Assembly: GCA_025331125.1 (NCBI GenBank)
Contig: JAOALB010000039.1
Location: 62,001 to 126,000, forward strand
Origin: Mycogone perniciosa
Taxonomy: Eukaryota; Ascomycota; Sordariomycetes; Hypocreales; Hypocreaceae
Length of the DNA: 64,000 bases
Direction: 5' to 3'
Shown here piece by piece: positions 37,067 through 50,241 of this stretch. Under the pieces are notes generated by a model. The model was not told the DNA's origin. It worked only from the letters and a program-made list of their open reading frames with translations, and did not search any database. The position numbers and the translations under genes are program-made. Numbering within the stretch: position 1 is the first letter of the stretch; every line of letters starts with the position of its first letter.

Positions 37067-38682
37067 TCCGTATCTAGTAATTACCGACTTTTCTGGCGGT
37101 TTGCACTCTAGAATAGTGTCATCTCCGTTGCATGCAGATAAGCTGAGAGGTGTTTGCATACCGGGAGGGACTGATGAGATTGCCTGCTCCATTCTTAAAA
37201 ATACCGGCATGCCTGATTGGTGCGGACAAAAGTCTTCAGATACCGAAGAATACGAAGATATGTTTCCTTACAATCACAACAAGCATCTGGAATGAGCCAA
37301 GAGCCGAGAAGCCTTGGGGTGAATGATCACCGTAGATCAGTGCTCAACAGAGGACTACGAGTATGCATAGCACAGGGTCTTGAAATGACGTTTGCTCGGT
37401 TGGGAAAGTCAGCCATAAGGGCGGGCAGCATCTTCAGCTTCCCGACACGGAGGAGTAATACGGCGTTAGAGCCCTACGCTTAACTTGTGTTCTCAATGCC
37501 GAGGATAAAATTGTTCCTAAACAAGGCACCATATTACAATACTACTATTAATAATGCTCCGCAACCGTTATACAAATCGTAGCTAAGGAGTAGCACGTAC
37601 TACTCCGTAGTTAGCAGTACACCGTCCTCCGTCACGAAAAGTGGCTGGCTGGTTGAGGCCACCAAATCCAAAGTGCTACGATGGTGCAACAGGTTATTGA
37701 TAAGGCTGTGTTGTGCATTTGTTTGATACTAGCCCTAGTGCCCAAGTTGAGCAGCGAGAGAGAGCCATGGCATAGGCGGGATATTTACTTCGTACTTGGG
37801 CCAAGAGGCTTTGCTTTTTTATGTCGGGGCGACACAGTTGCTGCTCGGCTACAATGTAACCCGTGGGATGACCGACGACGCTCCTCATTGGGCAGTCCCA
37901 GTCCGATTCGACTCGGGCAGATTTGACATCGTTTCACGACAGATTTCTTGGGTTTGGCAATCAACCACACACAACATGGCCCCTGGGCGAGGCGAGAGAA
38001 AGCGTGACCCGTCAGCCCTGGAAAGCTCGCAACCCGAAAAAAGGAGGCTCAAGAGGCAGCTTTCCACGTTCAGCAAGCGGGTTGATTGGTGAGAAAGCCC
38101 ATCATGACATGCATGATTAATTGGATTCCGAACGGTGTACAGAAGCGCGTCTAGACCATGTGATTGGTTCGACACGGCGGAGGTGGCGGTCCTAGTCCAA
38201 GATTTCGTACGAGTAACAGCGTCGCAACCACGAAAGCTGCTGACAATCGACCATTTACAGTATTATCAAATGGCCATCTGGTGTCCGGTCCTCGGCCAGA
38301 GACGACCCAACCGATCCGCTATTGACAGGGCACGAAAGAACTAGGGGACATATTCTTGGACGTTACGAAGTGCTACTTGCTGGCTTCAATGTTATTTGGA
38401 GGGCATCTTACTCGTACTGAAGCAAGCGTCCGTCGGCAATGGGCGATGGCTGCCCCGGCCAGGGCTCTCCTGTCTGGTGCTGACGCTATGCTCGTATCAG
38501 CTGAGCAACGCTTGCGCACAACAGGGACTGGATTGGAGGAGTCTGTCGCCGTCTGATGCTGATTAACACATCTTGGGGTTGTTGCCTTTTTCTGCACGAA
38601 ACAAAGCCAGAAGGAGAATGGCCAGCGGCCTCTAATTCGTAGACGACTGGACAAAAATGCAAGCGATGTCGAATGCATGCAT

Positions 38683-38713
38683 AGTCGCCGTCCAGTCGCC
38701 GTCCAGTCACCGT
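38683..38713. repeat. 11-bp tandem repeat, about 3 copies
   Basis: Unit AGTCGCCGTCC, two exact copies and a diverged third. Noncoding. Confidence 0.8.
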
Positions 38714-41564
38714 GCAATGCTCCATCTCCGCACTCCGTGAGGCATCCAAGTCAATGTACGGAGTAATATCGCAGAAATTTTTATCATTCGGTCCAACTCA
38801 ACGCACTGACATTGGCGAGCATGAGATGCGCGCGTTCACATGGCGTCAACCAGCCATGTTCATACAGATCCCACGAGTGCTATGATCAAGGGTTACGGGC
38901 ATTACGAGTATACGAGTACTATTACTCCTAGTCATATAAGCATCAACGTCCCAATTTCGAAGGCCCTGACACCTTCCAGATATCTTCCATAAGCGAAAGG
39001 TCAAAGCGCAGCGCCGAACACCTCAGATATATTTGTACTCCATGATAGTACTACTACTCATAGTACTTCGTAGCAGTACTAGTTCTATTAATTTCTGGGA
39101 TCTGCCGGCGATTAATATCTCCTCGTATCTGGTTCGAGATTTGCGCATTTTTTAATGGTAATGCAAGACAGCTGAATGTTATATCTCGGTGACCGATTAT
39201 CGATGAGGCGGGCGTTGTGCAAAGAGAGGATGTACCACATGTACTATGCCTGGCACGCAACAATCAAATCAAGAATGGACCTGGTCTTGCTCAGCATGGC
39301 CACCAGACCCGATCCCAGACCCAACTAAACAGACAAACAAACAAGCCGATCGTAGATATCAACAAAGGAATCAAGCTGAATCAGAGCCGAGACGAGTGTG
39401 AGATGGACTCAAGAGATATCTGTACGGAGTACTCGTATAAGAGTTATCCAGACCTCCTCCATGTACGAGTATGTCAGCAGCCCCTCTCCCCAAATAACGA
39501 GGAGATAAGTTATGCTTTTAATCATCATCAATGGTAGTACTACTACTCCGTAATACTAATACCACCAACAATTCTGCTAGCGGCGCACAAGCCACAGCAT
39601 CTTATTACCATTGTCTTGTACAACTGTTGCATGTCGAATTTATTCCTGCTTCTTATTCATCACCAACAAACAGTTGAAGCCCGAGGGCCCGGATCGAGAT
39701 TGAAAAGAGAGTGAGAGACAAAAGGGGGAAACAAACGACAGGTGTTCACCGACAGAAGCGACACCGTCAGCAACCGGAAACAACTCATCAGACAATCATC
39801 ACAGTTATCCCATCCCGGTACGTACTGCGTTTTATTGGTGTTGTGTTATGTTTTGTGCGCGCGCGCTCCCATTTTACATAAACAACCCGTACACCACACG
39901 CCCCCACAATGCACAACACGGATTCGGCTGCACTGAACAAGAGGTCTTGGGGGCGCTCTGCACCGCTTTCAGTGCATCCATCCATACACCCTCCCCCCTG
40001 TAAGTCGTAGTTCAGAGCCCACCTCACACACTCGGTGACGCGGTACGGCAGCACAAGTCACTCGCTTTGGTGCAAGCAAGCAAGGCAAGGCAAGGCAGCG
40101 GACGGGCCACTTCACGCTGGAGCCACTGGAGCCACTGGAACCATCCACTGAGGAGCCCACCCCGAGCCTGTCTACTCGTAGTAGTAGTACTTCGTAGTAG
40201 TCCAGTCCAACCCGAACGGCTCTGGCTCAGAGTCTGCGCTCATCCTCCAAGCTCCATGTTCCATGCTGCATCCACATCCCACCATCCCCATCCTTTCGCA
40301 CCCCAGCAGGGCCCAGCACTGGTGAGAACAGCGAGCAGGGGCCGGTACCTCTCAGCTCGTACTCTGTACTCCGTACGTCCCAAACCAGCCAGTCCTGTTA
40401 AAACTACCACTGCCTACTCCGTACCTCTCCTCCAGTCCTTTCTCCTCTCCTCCGTCCTCCTCCTACCCTTTTATCCAACCTCACCTCCTCCTCTCCCTCT
40501 CCCTCTTCCCTATCCATTCATTCCCTCATCCATTCCGTCTCTTCCTGACCCGACCACAAAGCAGGTCGACGAAAGAAGTCTGGCCCGGATTGAGGAGAAT
40601 CGCGACCGGCCAACACTCGAAGTTCCTCCGCCCCCCTCCGACGGCCTTATAAAGCAAAGGAAGGAGAAGCTGCGAGACGGAAGAGAGGAGAGGAGAAATA
40701 AGAGTGAATCATAAACGGCTTGACTGGTATTTTTCTTCATTTGACCGGTCTCCCATTCTCCTCCACCCTGTGTGCCTCGCCCAAACCGCTTGGCCATACC
40801 AGCAGCATTGCTTGGTTCAGCGACAAGGAATTTACCATCAACCAACCCACCAATACACTGCCGCCCTTCGTTCTTCGACTTCACGGCGAGACGACCGAGA
40901 AACTGTCTTTCCGAGACTCGCCCCTAGACACTCGATTATTTCGGTGTCTTTGTCCAGGTGCCAATTCCCCCGAGTCGACGATCCAGGTACCATCAGCTCA
41001 GATCGAATCGGATTCGAGTCAGAATAAGCGGGTTCCTCAGCTTCCTCTCACCAACCCGTTTCTCGTTCATTTCGAGCATCTCACGAAGTCGTCACCTTTG
41101 GCCGACTCCGCTACTTCGCATGATTTAAATTGTACTTCCCCACCGCTTTCGGTGACCGCCTCAACCTTTTCCCCAATTCGTGCCGTGTGAGCAAAAGGTA
41201 CGTTGCAATTCTGCCGGCTGCGAGCCCTCGAGCATTCTCTCTTGTTGCAGCAACAATATCTGATCAATGTGCCCTCCCTTTCACAGCTGCATGCCCGAGC
41301 CCGTTCTCCGCATTCTCAGTATTTCTCCACAGCCGTGCGCGCCTTTTCCATTCGGTCCATTTCTCTTGGGAGACGTTAACTCGTTGTTCCCGTTAATTGC
41401 CCGATTTGTCTGTCTCATATCGACTGTCTCGTCCCTTTTTTTTCGTCCGTGGCGGTAAGACTCCCTTTCTCTATTTATCCCACCCTCGTGCCGGCCAGCC
41501 CCTACCGCGCAAGGGACATCGCGCCAGCTCAGGGGAAACTCTCTCTCTCTCCGTCTGCTCCGTC

Positions 41565-41762
41565 ATGCTTGTGGGCTGGTGTCTTGAGTCACCGAGATCG
41601 CATTCTGCATCAGGATTCACACTAACGCAATTGAATGCTCCAGACGTCTGCAGTTGGCCCTCGTCTTATAACGGCCCCCTTTCCTTTCCCTTGTCAACCT
41701 ATCGAATATCGAGTTTCATGGTCCTGGCCTCATTCCCAGCCACAGTCGCTCTTTTCCATTAG
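41565..41762 (+). other. Possible upstream ORF in the cyclin leader
   Basis: A 65-codon ATG frame ending about 210 bases before the cyclin start codon. If the cyclin mRNA begins in the CT-rich region upstream, scanning ribosomes would meet this ATG. Yeast G1 cyclin CLN3 is controlled by a leader uORF, so the idea is plausible, but the transcript start here is unknown. Confidence 0.3.
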
Positions 41763-41971
41763 TTCTTCACCACGCTCATTAATATCTTAATATCTTAATT
41801 CCTCGGGTGTTATTCACTCCTTAGTACACCCAGGCTCGCTCTTTATTGAATCGTCGCCGACCAAAGATTCCTGGAGAACTTGCCAGTCACTCTTTAGACA
41901 TAAAACCAACCCCCCGACTTTCTAATCCCACAATCAGCGTTGTCGACCTTGCAAGCCATTAACCACCCAAC

Positions 41972-43212
41972 ATGGCTTACACTCAACCCGACGACACTTT
42001 CTTCATCGAGTCCGATGAGCCTCAGTCAAGACTGAGCGCCCGTACCGCCGCAAGGATGCTTGCTCGCAATAGGCAAGACATCATTGCCAACGAGCTCTCT
42101 CGTCTAGCCGGCGAAGAATATTTGGAGGATATCATGGGTCATATGCGACACATGGAGGCATGTTGGTACTAATCCAAATGGTCTTGCCGTCTTACTAACC
42201 TGTGGAATAGGAGGAGACTCTGCCAGATGCCAACCTCATCGACATGCAGCGTGAGATCCAATGGTTCATGCGACCGTATCTCATCGACTTCCTTGTCGAG
42301 GCGCATGCTGCCTTCGCACTGTTGCCTGAGACTTTGTTCCTTACCGTCAACCTGCTGGACCGGTACTGCTCACGGCGAGTAGTCTACAAGCAGCATTATC
42401 AGCTGGTGGGCTGCGCCGCTCTCCTCATCGCAGCCAAGTATGGAGACAAGAAGGATCGCGTGCCTCAAATTCATGAACTTAACAACATGTGCTGTGGTCT
42501 CTACGACGCTGGCATGTTCACCCAGATGGAGATGCACGTTTTGAACACACTCGAGTGGACGATCGGTCATCCCACTGTAGACTTTTTCTCGCAACTCATG
42601 GTGGTGGAGGAGCAAGACGACAAGGAGGTGGATCACATGGCGGCTTATCTTTGCGAAATCGCCCTGTATCACCGTGATTTCGTTTCGACAAAGCCTTCAA
42701 TGATGGCTCGAGCATCCTTGGCCCTTGCCAGAGCAATTCTGGGTCGACCCGAGGTTAACGACGGCGACTGGGATCATACGGAGAACCTCACCCTGCTAAC
42801 CCTGTCACAACACCTCAACCAGCCTTCTCCTACCCTGGCACGGAAGTACTCTTCGTCCAATCTGTCTAGAGTATCTCAGAAACTTGCAGATTTTATGGCA
42901 GAGCAAGCTGCTATGGCGAAGCGCAACGCCAGCCCCCCGTCCCCACCCGCCGAACCTCTCTCAAGACATGCCGACATTTACAGCACCCCTCAGAAGGGTC
43001 ATGGTGCCGCCATGGGCTTTGATGGTTACCTTACTCCGCCGATCACCCCTGACAATGCCTGCTACGGGAACAACGCGGTGAAGGAGACGTATCACCAACT
43101 TCCTCCTCGATGCCCGGTCACGCCAACACCGCCACAAGGCCATGCGCCCGCGTACTCACATGTACATCAGTATCCTGGTTTCGTGAACCAACATGGAATC
43201 CACCAACAATAG
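41972..43212 (+). CDS. cln1: G1-type cyclin (Cln/Puc1-like)
   Basis: Regulatory subunit for the Cdc28/Cdk1-type kinase at cell-cycle entry. Exons: 41972-42157 and 42211-43212, giving 395 residues. The cyclin box starts at IQWFMRPYLIDFLVEAHAAF (the equivalent of the B-cyclin MRAILVDW segment), then LLPETLFLTVNLLDRYCSRR, YQLVGCAALLIAAKYGDKKDR and LNTLEWTIGHPTVDFFSQLM, followed by the second cyclin fold. The C-terminus is Pro/Ser/His-rich with TPPITPD and PVTPTPP, possible CDK or degradation sites. The single intron begins GCATGT, not GT. It is the only junction that keeps frame (HMRHME to EETLPDANLIDMQ), with CTAAC branch and TAG acceptor, so a GC-AG intron. The N-terminus is short and lacks a B-cyclin destruction box, supporting a G1-type assignment. 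Confidence 0.9.
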
Positions 43213-45730
43213 AGAAGTTGGTGGCAGATACGTTGGGAATAACCCACCAGTTTTCCTGCTTCGCGCCTCTGGTCCACCATGGCATGTGGGCTAGAGACTC
43301 ATGTTCCATTATCGAGATCCTCACGCCGGACCGAAGCTTCTTCCATACAAACAATTTTTCCAACTTGATGGTCACACTCAGAATGATCTGTCTCTCATAT
43401 CTACGTCATGGCATTTAGCGACTGCTTTTATTTTTTCTGTACAATTTTCTCGCGAATCAAATTCCTCAGCAAGTCTTTTCGGCACCAAAAAAATTGGAAC
43501 GCGGATCATACCCCATTTTCCTCGAGTCTTTTTTCGAACTTCTGCGCTCCCGCGCCTTTGTGCGTCCCATGGGCATGGGGCACAATGGTTCGGCGATAGC
43601 GCGCTCCCGATAGAACAAAGGGGGCTTTTGTGTGGTGGATTCATTTGAGGGGATAGAGGAGGAGTGGAGTGAGAGCTTGGCCAGCCTTGAAATGGAAAAA
43701 AAGGAACACCAAGAATGCAAAGTGGCCCCTAGAGAAGGAAACGATACCACGGAACGAGGGGACATGAGGAAGATGTGAGAAGCACCGGAAGGAACACTTC
43801 TGGATCTAATCTCTACCTGGCACGCGAGGAACAAACAAGAGCTCTACCCAAAACCAGAGCGAATTGTGCATAATTCTTTCAAAAGCAGATGGGAGATGGC
43901 GGACGGGTTGGCGATGCGATGCGCATCAGTACTCGCCCACGTCCCGGGGAGAAGGGATTGGACAAGAGCTTGCCGTCTATTGGGACGATCCAAGGGGGGC
44001 TGTGCATATGCATGTCTCCCTTGATTGCCTTCTTAGAAACCCCTCGGCCTGTACGGAGTACAAGAGGTAGTGCGAACAGGCGCAAAAAAAGAAGTAAAAT
44101 TTTTTGCAAAAGCAATTTCCACCGCATGCCCTGCGCGATGTGTATGGTGCCAGTGAAGATGATAGCCCAATAATGTAGTCAGTAAGACGTCTACATGCAT
44201 TCCTACTCGGACGGAGTCATCCGTATGTGCATTGATTGCGAATTGATTTTCCGCATCACGAGATGATGATTTACAAGTCGGGAACGTATTGGTGGCCTTT
44301 TCAGGGCTAGTATGGGGTTGAAGCAAGGCGTAATCTCGGGGTTTTTTGGACTGGAGAAGCCGATGATTGGTATGCGGTCAGGTGGTTAAGTTACAGTTAG
44401 GCTAGGCCTACTCTGTATGTTCCCCTGAATCCGTGCATTACAAGCTCGCCCCCCAACTAGGCAGGTTGGATGACTAAGTCAGAGGCTGAAAAGTGGCTAG
44501 TATGAAGGTGCGGGGGCGGGGATTGGGGGGGTCTCCCTTGATAAGGAGGGGGGGGGTAGAAGTGACGCATGCCAGCGGATATGCATAGGACAAAGACAAA
44601 GAGTGGTTGGAATGCAAAAGGGGTTAACAGCCATGTTGGATTGAGAATAGACTACTCCATATGTATGAGGAACAAAGAGGCAAAGGGGTGGGGTCTTTTG
44701 CTCTCGTGAGCTGAAATGCGGGATCAGCAGGGTTTGTTGCAGATGGCCGGAAGAACCAGGGGTTGTGCTTTATTGGAGAGAGATATCTCAAGGGAAAGAC
44801 CCGTGAGAGAGAAATATTTGTGGCTGGCTTGGTGGCATGCGTGTTTAAAGTTGGATCGCTGTTTGAACGAGTTTGCCGCCAGATGCGCGGAACAAACAAG
44901 GGGAGAAGAAATGCATTGTGGCCAGTTGGTCTGTCTATGCTTTTTCGTAGGGACGAGTATGGTTGAGGGTCATTGAGTATGAATCCGCATCTCAGTACCT
45001 GGTACGAAGTAGAAGCCTTATCGTGATAATTCATGTTACTGGGGTGTGAGGTAAATTTGCAAGCACAACTCTTCAAGGCCAGTTAAGCAAGGAATATGTC
45101 TCTCTAGACGTTGCGATGATTGATGCCTAGGTAGATAGGTGGTGGTGCTTATGTTCCTGCAATTCGCCATACGTGTTTCCTCCACCACAAAGAAGAACCA
45201 TTGAGCCAACACACTCCACACCCGAGATTCATTAAAAATAGTAAAACTAAGAAACTGGTAACAACAATAAACACAATGGAAATGAAAATGAGAATGATAT
45301 GGAATATTTTACCAAAAGCTCGGGCTGTTGTGCATTGACCTCAATTGTAGGAACACAGAACGTCTTTCTTACCCTACACCTCCACCACAACATGCAGTCC
45401 CGAGACATCTTTGTGCTCACTTGCCGTCCAAAATCATCGCACTTCTTTGTCTCGATTGTTGGTGTGGGAATGCTATGGAGGCAGGGCTCTTTGCGTGCAC
45501 GGTGAGATGGCGTTTGTCGTCTGATATAGAATTCACCATGGATTACTTTACCATTCAAAGACTGTTCCCTCCTCAACATCGTCCTTCATTTGCCTTCTCT
45601 TGTTACCTGGATGGGGCATTTTTGGCACAAGAGAACATACAACGTTCAACGGTATCAAACCTACTGAGGCTCGTCAGTCGATGACAATCATTGCAACCAA
45701 AGGAGGGTATCAGATGATAACGATCTCAAC
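43213..45730. other. Intergenic, 2.5 kb, no gene seen
   Basis: Contains the cyclin 3' region and the promoter of the next gene. Palindromic motif at about 44050 (GTACGGAGTAC) and TACGAAGTA at about 45003; these are the last copies I see before 57.9 kb. Frames are short or purine/pyrimidine-skewed. Confidence 0.6.
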
Positions 45731-48700
45731 ATGGCACTTGCAAGAAATCCAGGGGGAGGCCTCGAAACTACCACGGAGGAAAACCAGTCTGCGTTGCAAA
45801 ATATACATACGCAACAACAGACTAATGCTTTGTCCAAGGCTGAAAGTATGATATGTAAGTGAGCCCTTCAGTCCAGAGCACACTCGAGAAAGTATCTGAC
45901 AGAACTATTTCCACAGTCGACATTGCGCGCTACTTTGCCAAATATTTACACAAGCTCCCGACAGAAGTGGTGAGATTGTATAGCGCTCAGCATGGTGGTG
46001 ATTTCTTGGCCTACCTGGATCTCCTTCTTCGAGATCACGTCCTGGACAGCTTTCTGGAGGAACATCCAAAATGCTTGCAAATGATCCGAGAGTTGTTTGG
46101 GTCCCGACATTCGTATCTCGCGCAACCAGGCTTGAAAGATGAAGATGGCACGTGTAATGCTACTGCAATCCGACGACGAAACCCAGAGGAGACGTGGTCA
46201 CCACAGGGCGGCCCTTTTGCTGAAGCATTCAAGCCGGGGAAATTGGCTAGATCCAACCTGACCAACGAAAGTAAGGCATTCAATTGTCTCGTTACCCCAA
46301 AAGAGAGGAGAGGGCTAATATGGTGATATACTGTGACTACAGAGCGAGATGTTTTCTGGGAGCTGAGCTACTCAACACATCCTACTGCGGATTCAGAGAT
46401 GGCTATCCCAGCCAATATCCTTTACGATTGCGTCGATGCCTACAACAACTTCGAACCAATATCGGCTGTCAAGACATTGAACACATCTGGACCAGGCAAA
46501 TTGACTCTTACGGAGCTTGAACAGGCAGAGATTATGTACCATCTGGTCAACCCAGCTCAACTGTGTAATTTGACGAGAGACGAACTCATCAAGCGTATCC
46601 CAAATTTGACCCAGAAGACGAAGAATCTTTTGAAAAATCCCAGAACGAGCGATGCGCAGGTTGTGGAAGAGATCAGAAAGTTCCTTGTAGGGAGCTTGAT
46701 AGCTTCCCAGGGTCAGACGAAAGCTGAAATCGAGCTGGTATTGGAGTTTGAGTGTCCTCCCCCAGAGCCAGAGGATGTGATTATGAAGGATACTGCCAAA
46801 TCTGCCGCGGCTGAATCCCGTCTTGCTTTGGCCCCTAGGGGGTACAACACGGCACATGATTCGGAGCTGCATTCATACAAGGGATGGAACATTGAGGGAC
46901 CCAAGACTCAGCTCCTACGGGCCAAAAACTTCCTTGCTGATGAGGACGCCGATCGGACCATTGACTGGGAACGCAAGTTTGCTGAGCTCACGGAGTACTT
47001 CTCACATCTGCACAACATCTTCACCGGCGAGGATTGGGGTCTCGATCTCAAGGAAGCTGTTGGTATGCTTCGCACCCACTGGATCTTTGAGAACTACCAC
47101 TATGGGGAACCCCTGCTTATAGTTGATTTCCCCAAGAACGTCTGGCCCACACAGAACAAGAGGCTTCCTCGCCTGCCAGGTCCCGATATCGTGGTGCGTC
47201 CGGAGAGCAATGATCAGCGAGATTTGGCGGGGCCAAGGCATCTCCTCCACACAAAGGTGACGAGTGCGCATGATCAGCAATATGAAATGCCAGTTGACGT
47301 GCTGAAGGCCTGTTATCTGAAGGCTTACTGGAATGATGCAACCAGGTTCTGGGCAAACAGAGGTCAAGCAAAAGTAGGCGAGCGATTGAATCTTGTGCGA
47401 CATGAAAACGTGCACTTTGAGGAGTGCATTCGTCAAGGCATGGTGCATACGGCCAAGTTCCTAGCGAATGACGGCCGCTTCCAATATTCACCAGCGGGCA
47501 TCCAAATTGGTCCCAGCGGAACAAAAAGGGCTACGAGAGAGTCCCTCGAAGCGTTTGCTCGCTTTCGTGGAGGGAAGCGTGCGGCTCTCCAACAGTGTCT
47601 CAACATCTTCACCCATTCTGAGAACCGCAAAATGTGCACCCCCTGGCGGACACTCACCCTGCCGGCGCCGAAACCAACAAAGAAACGCGATACAGGTATT
47701 GTATATACCAGCATGATGCTCAAGAATCCACCAAAGAAAGAGTCGAGGGATCCATGGGCATATACCAGGGCATACCAATGGTACAAAAAGGAGGAAATGC
47801 GATGGGCACAGTGGTCAAGGGAACATGCCATCAAGGATTTGTACACCCACAGACTGTCCCTTCGCAGCGAAGAGCCTGAAATGCAGATGCCTAAGAACTG
47901 GACGGGCCCTGTGCTGGGAGATCTGATGGACCTGGACATGAAGTCGACTTATGAACTTCTGCGGCGGTGTCAGGTGATACACCAAGGCCTCAAAAGGTCT
48001 TTGAAGCGAGCGCCTCGGGAATTTATCGACAACGTGATGAAGATGGTGGATGCCGGCTTGAAAGGCAAGACGTGGTCGAAGTTGAGTTTATCTTTTGGCA
48101 ATCATGAGTTCCTCTCGACGGACAAGAAAAAACTGGTGAATATTCGACCCACGGAGGCGGCATGGTTGGAATACGTCTGCCAGTCGTCCCGCAACCATCC
48201 AGGTGATCTGGAAGAGCCCCTTGACAAGCACGGAGAAGTTATGCTGTCCAGAGTGATAGAGCTGATGAAGGATATTAGCCCCATGGCGCTCTTCAAGGAT
48301 AGGAAGCCTCGGACGATGGATGAATTCCTTGACCAGCTGAACTTGGTGTGTCGTGGACCGGTTAAGCGACACCGCTTCACTCGTGAGGATGTCGTGCGGC
48401 TCGCCCCTAAGCTACACACTCTCAAAGTGATCAAGTATGTCACCCTTTCCAAATATTCGTATAGGTGAGGACAAATATTGACTAATAGAAACCAGGGTTT
48501 ACCGTGGCGAAGGCGGAGAGTTGCAGCTCGGACGACCTGATATGAAGTTTCACCCTGAAGATTTGGTCACTTGGCCTAGACCGGAGTCAGGCCAGTGGGA
48601 GCCGACTGGTAATCAGAACCATTTAACCGTCAATATTCGGGATGACGCGAGCGTATCGTCGAGAGGCGCCGTGTCAATTCAGGCGACTGTTCTCCCGTCT

Positions 48701-50241
48701 CTCGAAGACTTTCACGAGTATCCCGAATCCATGCCGAGGAGGAAGGACGTCCGTTCTCTCCGGGAGTACGTCAAAAACCCCGTGAAGAACCCAGGAGATG
48801 CAGAGAAGACAAAGAACTTCTTCTACTGTCTGGGATACCGCTTGGGAATATCCCTAAATGCCTTCAAGGAGCTGCACGAAAAGGGCCAAGAAAAGTTGAG
48901 AGACCCCGCGCGACAGGAGCGCAACCGCGATTCCCTTGAGAAAACCATCTCATTCTGGTTGGAGGATGTGAAAACGAGGCCCAATGACCCCAAAAAGAAC
49001 CCTCAGAAGAAAGGCAACTGGCGCGAAACGCTTATCTATCCTGACGTGGTTAACATTGCGGATCCGGATACTTACAAGCAGCACAAGGAGGAGTGGACGA
49101 AGAGTGAGTGGCCGGATACATCGCTTGCCCGGCAGCTTGTTCGCGAGAATCTCATACGAGAGGTGTATGAGAATAAAACTATGTTGTGGCCGTTGCCACT
49201 TCCTTACAACAGCTATGCGCAGAAGTACAAAGTTGTCGATCCGAAGACTGAGAGACAGAAACTTGAAAAAAGAGCAATGGCACGGCGGAACGCTGGCGAA
49301 GGTGAGGATCGCAATGCCACTCTTGTTAGCGAGGGAGAAGAAGAGGAAGAAGGGGAGCAGCAGCAAGAGACTCGAACGATGCGCCGCGAACCGATCTGGG
49401 CCTTTGGCCATCCATCACGGAAAAAGGCTGCACATCAATTTTGGAGTATGAACAACTGGCCGGTGCATCTTCAATCCAAGGACAGACAGGAGAGTATCCG
49501 GTCCAGGGGTCCCCAGAGACGACAGGCCGAGGTCACAGTCGAGGCTGCAGCTAAAGGAGGCGTATACATGCCCCATGGGCTGCCTCATGGAGAGGAAGAG
49601 TATGAAATTCCGTTCTGGAAGAAGGCTCAGGAGAGAGAACAGTTCATCCCTGGGTCGGATGAGTACTGGCTGGGTGACACGCCATACCAGCGCAAGGTGT
49701 TTGAGCACAGGATTAGGAGAAGTAAGTCGAATACCCGCAGTAAAGGTTGAAATACTAATGGCTTTTGGTAGGACTGGAGAGGCCGAGAAAGCGACGATGG
49801 TATGAACGCCTTTGGGGGAATACCACGAGGGGCAACAAGCCTATCACCGACACTGACATCAAGTTGCCTGACGTTGATCCTGATATGATACCTGAAAGTC
49901 GCCCGTACAAGAGACAGCGCACTTCGGGATCGTCATTGTTCATAGATGAGAACGACATTGCCGAGCCGTTAATCCCGCCCGGCACCAGAATCCCCAAGGC
50001 CGAGCGAGACACCATCACCCCTTCTAGAATGGGCATGAGAATGGGGAACCGGTCGCTCACCGCAGAACAGGCGATTTCAACTCTCAATCTCGCTGTGGAT
50101 GCTGAGGTGCCGGAACGGCCTCTCATCACGTACTACATTCCTCCGACTCCGACAGCCCAGGGGCAAGGAGGCCCTGAGACGCCGATGATCGTGTATCACA
50201 CGCCGAGTAAGCGTGGTTCCACAGGGAACCGAGGAGGATGA
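45731..50241 (+). CDS. Very large hypothetical protein, unknown family
   Basis: Five exons with clean consensus splices: 45731-45854, 45917-46270, 46343-48434, 48496-49721 and 49772-50241, total 1,421 residues. I do not recognise any domain. The N-terminal part after a polar leader (DIARYFAKYLHKLPTEVVRLYSA) is helical. The middle (about residues 160-860) is Trp- and charge-rich and looks folded, with segments such as YKGWNIEGPKTQLLRAKNFL and LRTHWIFENYHYGEPLLIVD. The region near 49330-49365 is a Glu/Gln run. The last exon starts with RPRKRRWYERLWG and contains RPYKRQR, both possible nuclear signals. No membrane segment or signal peptide is seen. The strong single-frame codon signal over 4.2 kb and phase-consistent introns make it a real gene. 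A nuclear or nucleic-acid-related role is only a guess. Confidence 0.85.

Larger units (their letters stand above)
25249..41971. other. 16.7-kb stretch without a supportable gene
   Basis: I translated and inspected the longer frames on both strands and recognise no family. The longest (28622-29164 minus, 34175-34822 plus, 40067-40714 plus) lack domain signatures, and two of the three overlap motif or simple-repeat sequence. The region is unusually rich in TACGGAGTA/TACTCCGTA, TACGAAGTA/TACTTCGTA and TACGAGTA/TACTCGTA copies, several forming perfect palindromes. It also holds a 14-bp-arm hairpin (28554-28617) and an 11-bp tandem repeat (38683-38713). The right end (about 40430-41971) is CT-rich and looks like the long promoter and leader of the cyclin gene. 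Long noncoding transcripts or fast-evolving orphan genes cannot be excluded. Confidence 0.55.

Noticed and set aside
40067..40714. 215-codon plus-strand frame upstream of the cyclin
   Set aside because: Composition follows the CT-rich and TAC-motif DNA (Pro/Ser/Leu runs); more likely promoter or leader sequence.
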